A stretch of 64,000 bases of DNA from Peptacetobacter sp900550335. Its GTDB lineage: Bacteria; Bacillota; Clostridia; Peptostreptococcales; Peptostreptococcaceae. Positions 57,664 to 64,000 of this stretch are shown here, one piece after another. The notes under the pieces are model-generated. The model was not told the origin of the DNA, searched no databases, and worked only from the letters and a program-made list of their open reading frames with translations. The number at the start of each line of letters is the position of its first letter. Within the stretch, counting starts at the first letter, position 1. A program made the position numbers and the translations under genes. The stretch covers positions 434,001 through 498,000 of the forward strand of contig NZ_CP180001.1 in the NCBI RefSeq assembly GCF_047528295.1, given 5' to 3'.

Positions 57664-58854
57664 ATGGCAGTAAAATTTGCAAGAAGATTAGACAACTTAG
57701 AAGGATCAGCAATACGTGAGCTATTAAAATTAACAGCTAGACCAGAAGTTATATCATTCGCTGGTGGTATGCCTGCTCCAGAATTATTCCCAGTAGAAGA
57801 AATGAAAAAAATATCAGTTCAGGTTCTTGAAGAACAGGGAAAAGTAGCTTTACAGTACACTACTACTGAAGGTTACAAACCATTAAGAGAAAAAATAGCA
57901 GAAAGAATGAACAGAAAATTAAAAACTAATGTAGGTCCAGACGATATACTTATAACAAGTGGATCTCAGCAGGGGCTTGATTTCTCTGGTAAAGTATTCC
58001 TAGATGAAGGTGACATAGTATTATGTGAAAGTCCATCATACATGGGTGCTTTAAATGCTTTCAAATCATATCAGCCAAAATTCATAGAAATACCAACAGA
58101 TGATAACGGTATGATAATGGAAGAACTTGAAAAAGTATTAGAAGAAAATGACAGAGTAAAAATGATATATGTTATACCAGATTTCCAGAATCCATCAGGA
58201 AGAACTTGGCCAATGGAAAGAAGAGAAAAATTCATGGAAATAATAAACAAATATGAAATACCTGTTATAGAAGATAACCCATACGGTGAATTAAGATTCG
58301 AAGGTGAATTCTTACCATCATTAAAAGCTATGGATACTAAAGGTTTAGTAATATTCCTTGGAACATTCTCTAAAATATTCTGCCCAGGATACAGATTAGG
58401 ATGGACTTGTGCAGCTCCAGAAATATTAAACAAATACAATATATGCAAACAGGGAGCAGACTTACAGGCTTCTACAATATCTCAGATGGAAGTTAATAAA
58501 TTCATAGAAGAATATGATTTAGATGCTCATGTTGAAAACATAAAAGCTTGCTACGTTAAACGTAGAGACTTAATGCTAAAAACTATGGAAGAAGAATTCC
58601 CAGCATGTGTTAAATTCACTCATCCACAGGGTGGTCTATTCACTTGGGTAGTACTTCCAGAAAACGTAAAAGCAGCTGAAATGGCTACTAAATGTCTTGA
58701 AAAGAACGTTGCATACGTACCAGGAGATTCATTCTTCCCTAATGGTGGAGTATACAACTGCTGTAGATTAAACTACTCTAACATGCCAGAAGACAAAATA
58801 GTTGAAGGTATCAAGAGAATGGGACAGGTTTTAAGAGAAGAATTAGGTGAATAA
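57664..58854 (+). CDS. PLP-dependent class I/II aminotransferase
   Basis: 396 aa fold-type I aminotransferase. The PLP lysine is in TFSKIFCPGYRLGW near residue 240, with ISFAGGMPAPELFP at the N-terminus, ITSGSQQGLD and VIPDFQNPSGRTW. The close relatives are 2-aminoadipate-type (LysN) or branched-chain/aromatic transaminases without the MocR HTH; the substrate cannot be assigned. A GGGGGTG site precedes it and an XRE-cupin regulator is convergent downstream, possibly controlling it. Confidence 0.9.
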   Translation: MAVKFARRLDNLEGSAIRELLKLTARPEVISFAGGMPAPELFPVEEMKKISVQVLEEQGKVALQYTTTEGYKPLREKIAERMNRKLKTNVGPDDILITSGSQQGLDFSGKVFLDEGDIVLCESPSYMGALNAFKSYQPKFIEIPTDDNGMIMEELEKVLEENDRVKMIYVIPDFQNPSGRTWPMERREKFMEIINKYEIPVIEDNPYGELRFEGEFLPSLKAMDTKGLVIFLGTFSKIFCPGYRLGWTCAAPEILNKYNICKQGADLQASTISQMEVNKFIEEYDLDAHVENIKACYVKRRDLMLKTMEEEFPACVKFTHPQGGLFTWVVLPENVKAAEMATKCLEKNVAYVPGDSFFPNGGVYNCCRLNYSNMPEDKIVEGIKRMGQVLREELGE

Positions 58855-58892
58855 TCTCTTTTAAAATCTAAATTTAATATCAAAATAAAAAA

Positions 58893-58926
58893 CAACCCTC
58901 TGGCTTTTACCAGGGGGTTTATTTTT
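58893..58926 (+). terminator. Terminator after the aminotransferase
   Basis: AACCCTCTGG pairs with CCAGGGGGTT (one G-U), closed by CTTTTA, then TATTTTT. Confidence 0.88.
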
Positions 58927-58997
58927 TATAAGGTTATTTACTTTATACAAGAAACACAATTAACTTACGTATAAATAGGATTTAAACTATTTTCGAT

Positions 58998-59579
58998 TTA
59001 TTTTATATTTTTGTATTTAGAAAATGGTGTCCAAAATGCTGGTGTAAATATTAATGTTCCCTTAGCTTCTGAACTACCTACATTTTCAATTATATGTGGG
59101 ACATTACTTTTTATAATAGTACTATCTCCAGAATTTAGATGTATAGATTCATTTGGAAGATGGATTAATAGCTCTCCTTCTTCTAATAAAACGATTTCTT
59201 CGCTCTCATGAACAAGATGAAATTCAGAGTCACAGCACATAGGTTTATGAAAGAACTTTATTGCTACTGCTTGTGGTGTAAATTCTTCATGAGGTAAGGT
59301 AGATAGTATATGGTATTCAACAAGTGAATTTGGTTGTTTCATTATCAAAACATCTTCACTTCTTGTAGTTAAAATTTCAGATGTCTTTTCTTGGTCGAAT
59401 AAAAGAAATGTAGGAATACCAAGGGACATTGAAATTTTTCTAAGAGAAGAAAGAGACGGGTCGACTAAATTTCTCTCAATTTGTGATATGTAACCTATTG
59501 ATAGACCTGTATCATCTGATAATTTTTGTAAAGTAATATTTTTACCCTTCCTAAAAGTTCTAATTCTCTCTCCTAACAT
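58998..59579 (-). CDS. XRE-family regulator with cupin domain
   Basis: 193 aa. The HTH is at residues 1-60 (GERIRTFRKGKNITLQKLSDDTGLSIGYISQIER) and a cupin domain at about 110-185 (HESEEIVLLEEGELLIHLPNE, GDSTIIKSNVPHIIENVG). Such proteins sense small molecules and often regulate amine or amino-acid pathways. It is convergent with the aminotransferase and divergent from rpsF; a near-palindrome at 59681-59696 lies in the divergent region and is its best candidate operator. Confidence 0.9.
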   Translation of the reverse strand: MLGERIRTFRKGKNITLQKLSDDTGLSIGYISQIERNLVDPSLSSLRKISMSLGIPTFLLFDQEKTSEILTTRSEDVLIMKQPNSLVEYHILSTLPHEEFTPQAVAIKFFHKPMCCDSEFHLVHESEEIVLLEEGELLIHLPNESIHLNSGDSTIIKSNVPHIIENVGSSEAKGTLIFTPAFWTPFSKYKNIK

Positions 59580-59680
59580 ACGCTCGCCCTCTTTAAAATT
59601 TTATTGTATTTATAAAAATTTCTTGCAATAAATTATATATTTTTATAATATCATAAAAACGTCCAAAATAAACTTTTTTC

Positions 59681-59696
59681 TTGCGTTATAACGTAA
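59681..59696. promoter_or_regulatory. Near-palindrome between XRE-cupin gene and rpsF
   Basis: TTGCGTTATAACGTAA is an almost perfect 16-bp palindrome (one mismatched pair). It is 102 bases upstream of the regulator and 8 bases before the rpsF -35. It could be an operator for either. Confidence 0.45.
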
Positions 59697-59704
59697 AAAT
59701 ATAG

Positions 59705-59733
59705 TTGACAATAACATATCTACATGATAATAT
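59705..59733 (+). promoter_or_regulatory. rpsF operon promoter
   Basis: TTGACA (59705-59710), 17 bases and TAATAT (59728-59733), with an 80-base leader before rpsF. Confidence 0.85.
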
Positions 59734-59765
59734 ATACAAGTATGAGAATTAGATTCTCATTTCTC

Positions 59766-59792
59766 TGCTCTAAATAATTTAGAGCCGTTAAG
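59766..59792 (+). promoter_or_regulatory. Candidate S6:S18-binding leader hairpin
   Basis: GCTCTAAA and TTTAGAGC form a stem with a tiny loop, followed immediately by CCG. The S6:S18 complex is known to bind a hairpin with a CCG element in rpsF leaders and repress the operon; the position is right. I cannot verify the full consensus by eye. Confidence 0.5.
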
Positions 59793-59813
59793 TCCAAAGG
59801 GAGGTGAATTGTA

Positions 59814-60098
59814 GTGAGAGATTACGAATTAGTTTACGTTGTGAAACCAGTTCTAGATGAAGAAACTAGAGAAGGTGTACAGAACAGAATAAAAGAAATA
59901 ATAGAAGCTAATGGTGGAGAAGTAACTAAAGTTGACGCTTGGGGAAATAGAAAACTAGCTTACCCAATAGCTAAATTTACTGAAGGTTTCTACACACTAG
60001 TTAACTTCAAAGCTTCTGTAGAATTACCAAAAGAATTAGACAGAAACTTAAAAATAAACGAAAACGTAATAAGACACATGGTAGTTGTTTGTGACTAA
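59814..60098 (+). CDS. rpsF: Ribosomal protein S6
   Basis: 94 aa from a GTG start at 59814, with GGGAGGTGAATT upstream. MRDYELVYVVKPVLDEETREGV and AWGNRKLAYPIAKFTEGFYTLVNF are typical S6. First gene of rpsF-ssb-rpsR, so S6 and S18, which bind each other in the ribosome, are made together. Confidence 0.97.
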   Translation: MRDYELVYVVKPVLDEETREGVQNRIKEIIEANGGEVTKVDAWGNRKLAYPIAKFTEGFYTLVNFKASVELPKELDRNLKINENVIRHMVVVCD

Positions 60099-60128
60099 TC
60101 ATATCTTATTTAAATAGGTGGTGTTTTA

Positions 60129-60608
60129 ATGAATCAAGTAGTATTAGTAGGAAGACTTACTAAAGACCCGGAATTAAGATATATTCCAGGAAGTGGAACA
60201 CCAGTTGCCACTTTTACTCTTGCAGTAAATAGAGATTTTACAAAGAGAGATGGCACAAGAGAAGCCGATTTTATTCCTATAGAAGTTATGGGAAAACCCG
60301 CTGAATTCTGTGCAAACTATCTTACAAAAGGAAGATTAGTAGCGTGCAGTGGACAGTTAAGAATTGATAACTATCAGCAGGCAGGCGAATGGAAGACTTT
60401 TACTAAAGTTAGCTGCAGACAGGTCGATGCACTTGAAAGCAAAAAAGCTGTTAGTGAAGGATCTTATAATAGTTTTGAGAATAATTACAGTAATAATATA
60501 AACGATAATCAGAATAAACCAGCTTTTGAACCTGCTGGTCCTTCTCCAACTCCGGACTTGGACATAAATGGGTTTGGAGCGGTTGACGATGACGACGTAC
60601 CATTTTAA
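60129..60608 (+). CDS. ssb: Single-stranded DNA-binding protein
   Basis: 159 aa. The OB fold is NQVVLVGRLTKDPELRYIPGSGTPVATFTLAVNR...; the C-terminal acidic tip is DDDDVPF, which binds partner proteins. A GGTGGTG site precedes the ATG. It lies between rpsF and rpsR as in most Firmicutes. The linker is Asn/Gln/Pro-rich. Confidence 0.97.
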   Translation: MNQVVLVGRLTKDPELRYIPGSGTPVATFTLAVNRDFTKRDGTREADFIPIEVMGKPAEFCANYLTKGRLVACSGQLRIDNYQQAGEWKTFTKVSCRQVDALESKKAVSEGSYNSFENNYSNNINDNQNKPAFEPAGPSPTPDLDINGFGAVDDDDVPF

Positions 60609-60626
60609 AAAGGAGGGGAATTAGTC

Positions 60627-60854
60627 ATGATGAACAAAAGAAGACGTAAGAAAAAAAGAGTTTGTCAGTTCTGCGCTGATAAAAACGCTAAAATAGATTA
60701 CAAAGATACTCAGAGATTACAGAGATATGTTACTGAAAGAGGTAAAATATTACCAAGAAGAATATCAGGAACATGTGCTAAACATCAGAGAGAATTAACA
60801 AAAGCTATAAAAAGAGCTAGAAATATAGCACTTTTACCTTACACATTAGACTAG
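60627..60854 (+). CDS. rpsR: Ribosomal protein S18
   Basis: 75 aa; KKRVCQFCADKNAKIDYKDTQ and ILPRRISGTCAKHQRELTKAIKRAR are diagnostic S18. Three cysteines (two in CQFC and one in GTCAKH) suggest the zinc-binding form. It starts ATGATG after AGGAGGGG; either Met could be used. Confidence 0.97.
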   Translation: MMNKRRRKKKRVCQFCADKNAKIDYKDTQRLQRYVTERGKILPRRISGTCAKHQRELTKAIKRARNIALLPYTLD

Positions 60855-60868
60855 TAAATAATAACGGA

Positions 60869-60906
60869 TAAAATCCTATCGAGTTATACTCGATAGGATT
60901 TTTTTC
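60869..60906 (+). terminator. Terminator of the rpsF operon
   Basis: AAATCCTATCGAG pairs perfectly with CTCGATAGGATTT, followed by TTTTT. Confidence 0.92.
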
Positions 60907-61113
60907 GTTATTATAAAGTTTTTAAAAACAAAAAAATTTGAAACTAAATAAATAGTATGCGATAAATGAAATATAAAAAAATGAAATTTTTAAAAGAGTA
61001 GTGTAACAAAAATTTGTATATATTAGCATAAAGTGATGTATTAGATAAAGACTTTTATATATAGTTATTTATGATATAATAATAATATTAGGGTATTAGT
61101 TGAATAAATGATA

Positions 61114-61127
61114 AAAGTGTACACTTT
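61114..61127. promoter_or_regulatory. Perfect 14-bp palindrome upstream of the YybS-like gene
   Basis: AAAGTGTACACTTT is exactly self-complementary and is followed by a second smaller symmetry, TGTATACA. It lies 98 bases before the gene and downstream of a TATAAT-like -10 near 61074. The rest of 60907-61224 is AT-rich with nothing else recognised. Confidence 0.5.
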
Positions 61128-61224
61128 GCTGTATACAATTATCGATTAAAAGGATTTTAATTTTTAAATCACATAAGGTGTGATTACAAATAAACTAATA
61201 AATAGATATGACAGGAGAGGAAAA

Positions 61225-62202
61225 ATGAAAAAGCAAAACCAAGCGATAACTGTTATGCTATCAACTGTAATTGCAATATTTTTAACTGTTGGAACATCTA
61301 ATCTTACTGCAGCGTCGGTAGCTATAATTTTTACAGTTTGTATACCTTTTGCGGTTATCGGTATGATTTCCAACGAAAGACAGAGCATGATAGCTTTTAT
61401 AGTTTCAGTTTTAGCTATATTTGGTTTAACTGATGTTAAATATGCTGTTGAGGTTGTTATGACCTTTGTTATACCTTCTCTTATTTTAGGAAGACTTGTT
61501 GATTCGGTAAGTGAAAAAGATGACGATGATAGACAAGATCCACTTTATATGGGAATAATTATTTTCATTTTATCGACGATAGCATATATTATCGTAGCCA
61601 AATATATGATGAATATAGATGTATTAAAACAGCTAACAGATACATTCTCTAATATGGCTAAAACACGGCTAGAAACTATGCCTAAGGAACAATTAAAACT
61701 TATTGGAGATGCAACACCTGAAGAACTTACAAATATGTTCAGAAACATGATAGTATCATTGTTATTTGTACAATCTTGTATGTGTGTATTTTTCACGTAT
61801 TTCTTAGGTGGTTCAATAGCAAAAAAATTAACAGAAAAAAATCTAAATAGAGTTAGAATGTCTGAACTATATTTACCAGGAAATGCAGTAGTTATAACAT
61901 TTGTTATATATCTAGGAGTATATGGACTTTCTTATATGGATACATCTCTAAATGTTATTGCAATAATGGGAAATCTACAGATAATCTTCAATTTAATGTT
62001 TATGGTTCAAGGTATATCAGTATGTATATACATAATAAAGAATAGAATTGTAAGAGGAAGAGGGGGAATAGTATTCCCAGTTATATTGATTGTTACTCTA
62101 GGAGTAATGGGTGGAGGTACACTTATAGCCCTACTAGGTATGCTTGATTGTATTATGGATTTCAGAAAGCTTAAAATAAATAAAATGAAGAAATCCATGT
62201 AG
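61225..62202 (+). CDS. YybS-like DUF2232 membrane protein
   Basis: 325 aa from the ATG at 61225, with AGGAGAGG upstream; a longer frame to 61180 lacks such a site. About eight hydrophobic segments of the DUF2232 pattern, with TAASVAIIFTVCIPFAVIGMI, a central charged loop (SEKDDDDRQDP) and LYLPGNAVVITFVIYLG. YybS is encoded upstream of gdpP in many Firmicutes. Its role is unknown; it lies 10 bases before gdpP, so they are probably co-transcribed. Confidence 0.9.
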   Translation: MKKQNQAITVMLSTVIAIFLTVGTSNLTAASVAIIFTVCIPFAVIGMISNERQSMIAFIVSVLAIFGLTDVKYAVEVVMTFVIPSLILGRLVDSVSEKDDDDRQDPLYMGIIIFILSTIAYIIVAKYMMNIDVLKQLTDTFSNMAKTRLETMPKEQLKLIGDATPEELTNMFRNMIVSLLFVQSCMCVFFTYFLGGSIAKKLTEKNLNRVRMSELYLPGNAVVITFVIYLGVYGLSYMDTSLNVIAIMGNLQIIFNLMFMVQGISVCIYIIKNRIVRGRGGIVFPVILIVTLGVMGGGTLIALLGMLDCIMDFRKLKINKMKKSM

Positions 62203-62212
62203 GAGGATTGAA

Positions 62213-64000
62213 ATGAATGTAAAGCCAAATTTAGATAGAAGTAACCGAGAAATTAAAATATATATGGTTATAATGCTTTTTGGAGGATTAGCTCTTTCAT
62301 ATTATAACGTTTTAATAGGAATTGGATTTATCGCTATATCAGGACTTGTATTCTACTTAAATTTAAGAAATAGCGAGTCTAAAAAATTAGAATGGTTAAA
62401 ATATGTTGAAGATCTATCTTTAAATATGGATAAAACAGCAAAAAAATCTATAAAATATCTTCCTATACCAATGTGTGTTATAGAATTTAATGGGAAAATA
62501 ATCATGCATAATGAAAAATTTTCAGAAGTTACTGGTAGAGAAAGATTGCTCGACGAAAATATAAACGATCTTGTAGGAGATATAGATTTAACAAAGGCAT
62601 TAAATGATGAAAATGAAATGTACTCTGAAATAGAATACAAAGAAAGAAGATATAAAATCGTATATAGAGTGATAAAGAATAAAACAAGCTCAGATGTAGA
62701 CTATATGATGGTTCTTTATTGGTTAGATATAACAGATTATCTAATGCTTAAAGAGAGATATATAAATGAAAAGACAGTTATAGGTCTTATAGAAGTAGAT
62801 GGGTATGAGGAAGTACTTAAAAGTGCTGAAGAAGAAAATAGACCTCTTATTACTGCGGATATAGAAAGAATACTATCTACATTTGAAACTGAGTCAAAAG
62901 CTGCTATGAAGAGAGTCTCTAAAGATAAATTCTTCCTAGTAATGAACAGAGAAGAACTTAAAAAAATAGAATTTGATAAATTTGAAATACTGGATAAAAT
63001 TAGAAATATAGACCATGGAAATACTTTCCCAGTTACAATAAGTATGGGTATAGGTATAGATGGTGAAACTATAAATGATAATTTTAAAATGGCAATCGGA
63101 GCATTAGATTTAGCATTAGGTAGAGGTGGAGACCAGGTTGTTGTAAAAACTAAAGATAATTTCTCATTCTACGGTGGTAAATCGAAGGCTGTTGAGAAAA
63201 AGACAAAAGTAAAATCAAGACTGATAGGTCATGCACTTAGAGAAATAATAAATCAGAGTGAAGATATTCTTATAATGGGGCATAGATATCCAGATATGGA
63301 TGCAATGGGTGCAGCTGTAGGTATATACGACCTTTGTAAGGCTTGTGGTAAAGAATCAAATATAGTTTTAGAAAATGTAAATGATTCTATAGAAATATTT
63401 GCCCAAAAGATAAAAAGGGACAAATACTACAAGGGTATTTTTATAAATCATGAAACCGCAATAGAAAGATGTAAAGAGGATACACTTGTAATAGTTTTAG
63501 ATACACATAGACCAAACTTTACAGAATGCCCTCAGCTTTTAGATATATCAGATAAGGTTGTTGTTATAGACCATCATAGAAGAGGTGTTGAATTTATAAG
63601 CGATACAGTGCTTTTATTCCACGAAATTTATGTATCTTCTACTTGTGAAATGGTTACAGAACTTATTCAGTATATGGACGAAAATATTAAAATAAATAAA
63701 ATGACTGCAGAGGGGCTTCTAGCGGGTATAAACCTAGATACTAAAAACTTTGCATTTAAGACAGGAGTTAGAACATTTGAAGCGGCTTCTTATTTAAGAA
63801 AAATCGGTGCTGATACAATAGAGGTTAAAAAGCTATTTAATGCGGATATAAGCGACTTTACAACTAAAGCAGAAATTATTCAAAACACAAAAATTATAAA
63901 TAATAGAATTTGTATCGGATATACTTCTTCAGAAATTGACAATGTAAATGTAATAATAGCTAAAGCAGCTGATGAGCTTTTAAATATCAGACAGGTAGAG
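62213..64000 (+). CDS. gdpP: Cyclic-di-AMP phosphodiesterase GdpP (cut by window end)
   Basis: 596 codons visible from the ATG at 62213; the gene runs past the window (about 650 aa expected). Two N-terminal transmembrane segments, a PAS-like domain (residues about 80-175), a degenerate GGDEF domain (about 175-300) and a DHH domain follow. The DHH region has GHRYPDMDAMGAA near residue 355 and VVVIDHHRRG near 450. GdpP degrades c-di-AMP, controlling cell-wall and osmotic balance. RplI and DnaB would be expected next. AGGAGG precedes the ATG. Confidence 0.93.
   Translation, partial: MNVKPNLDRSNREIKIYMVIMLFGGLALSYYNVLIGIGFIAISGLVFYLNLRNSESKKLEWLKYVEDLSLNMDKTAKKSIKYLPIPMCVIEFNGKIIMHNEKFSEVTGRERLLDENINDLVGDIDLTKALNDENEMYSEIEYKERRYKIVYRVIKNKTSSDVDYMMVLYWLDITDYLMLKERYINEKTVIGLIEVDGYEEVLKSAEEENRPLITADIERILSTFETESKAAMKRVSKDKFFLVMNREELKKIEFDKFEILDKIRNIDHGNTFPVTISMGIGIDGETINDNFKMAIGALDLALGRGGDQVVVKTKDNFSFYGGKSKAVEKKTKVKSRLIGHALREIINQSEDILIMGHRYPDMDAMGAAVGIYDLCKACGKESNIVLENVNDSIEIFAQKIKRDKYYKGIFINHETAIERCKEDTLVIVLDTHRPNFTECPQLLDISDKVVVIDHHRRGVEFISDTVLLFHEIYVSSTCEMVTELIQYMDENIKINKMTAEGLLAGINLDTKNFAFKTGVRTFEAASYLRKIGADTIEVKKLFNADISDFTTKAEIIQNTKIINNRICIGYTSSEIDNVNVIIAKAADELLNIRQVE

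Overview
The window is AT-rich Gram-positive (Firmicutes) chromosome that includes the replication origin. Both 16S copies have helices typical of Peptostreptococcaceae (clostridial cluster XI). The gene order dnaA-dnaN-yaaA-recF-gyrB-gyrA ... rsbV-rsbW-sigB ... rrn ... serS ... dnaX-ybaB-recR resembles what I remember of the Clostridioides difficile origin arm. A CWB2-type cell-wall protein, a double-cubane-cluster protein, YedF/DUF3343 proteins and a GerMN lipoprotein fit the same family. I would call it a Peptostreptococcaceae anaerobe (Intestinibacter-like is a guess) and cannot name the species.

Layout. 1-802: 5' end of a minus-strand 16S gene with leader and promoter, cut by the window edge. 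1022-5742: UgtP-like glycosyltransferase, then recR, ybaB, dnaX and SRP RNA. 6084-8778: pantoate/pantothenate operon panG-panB-panC. 8900-12900: candidate small RNA, a CWB2 surface protein and two tandem paralogous lipoproteins. 13000-17041: a Nudix-TadA fusion and an amino-acid ABC importer. 17316-19900: serS with its T-box, and an MscS channel. 19963-25355: a complete rrn operon with the unusual order promoter-5S-tRNALeu-tRNAMet-16S-tRNAAla-23S-5S. 25511-28269: AhpD-like protein and the stress operon ytxH-ytxG-like-rsbV-rsbW-sigB. 28488-31790: zinc-ribbon protein, IS91-family transposase, DUF3343 and double-cubane protein. 32085-34205: PepX-type peptidase. 34257-43604: gyrA, gyrB, recF, yaaA, dnaN, dnaA and a bipartite oriC. 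43712-50928: the classic right flank of the origin, rpmH-rnpA-yidD-yidC-jag-mnmE-mnmG-rsmG-noc. 51124-54246: metY-metA followed by parB, with no parA. 54336-64000: GerMN lipoprotein, yedF, a TipA-like MerR regulator, DUF3343, DUF951, an aminotransferase, an XRE-cupin regulator, rpsF-ssb-rpsR, a YybS-like protein and the start of gdpP.

Most genes point away from the origin near 41.3-43.6 kb: minus strand to the left, plus strand to the right. The main exceptions are the pan operon, the lipoproteins, the glycosyltransferase and pepX. The points I think most deserve a second look are the rrn operon that begins with 5S, the noc-metY-metA-parB arrangement without parA plus a Noc-site-like sequence before noc, the TTATCAACA-dominated origin, Met at the quinolone-pocket acidic position of GyrA, the Nudix-TadA fusion, a possible dnaX frameshift site, a candidate sRNA and a well-formed 19-bp-spacer MerR promoter. 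I did not find an unmistakably new system such as a defence island, CRISPR array or biosynthetic cluster.
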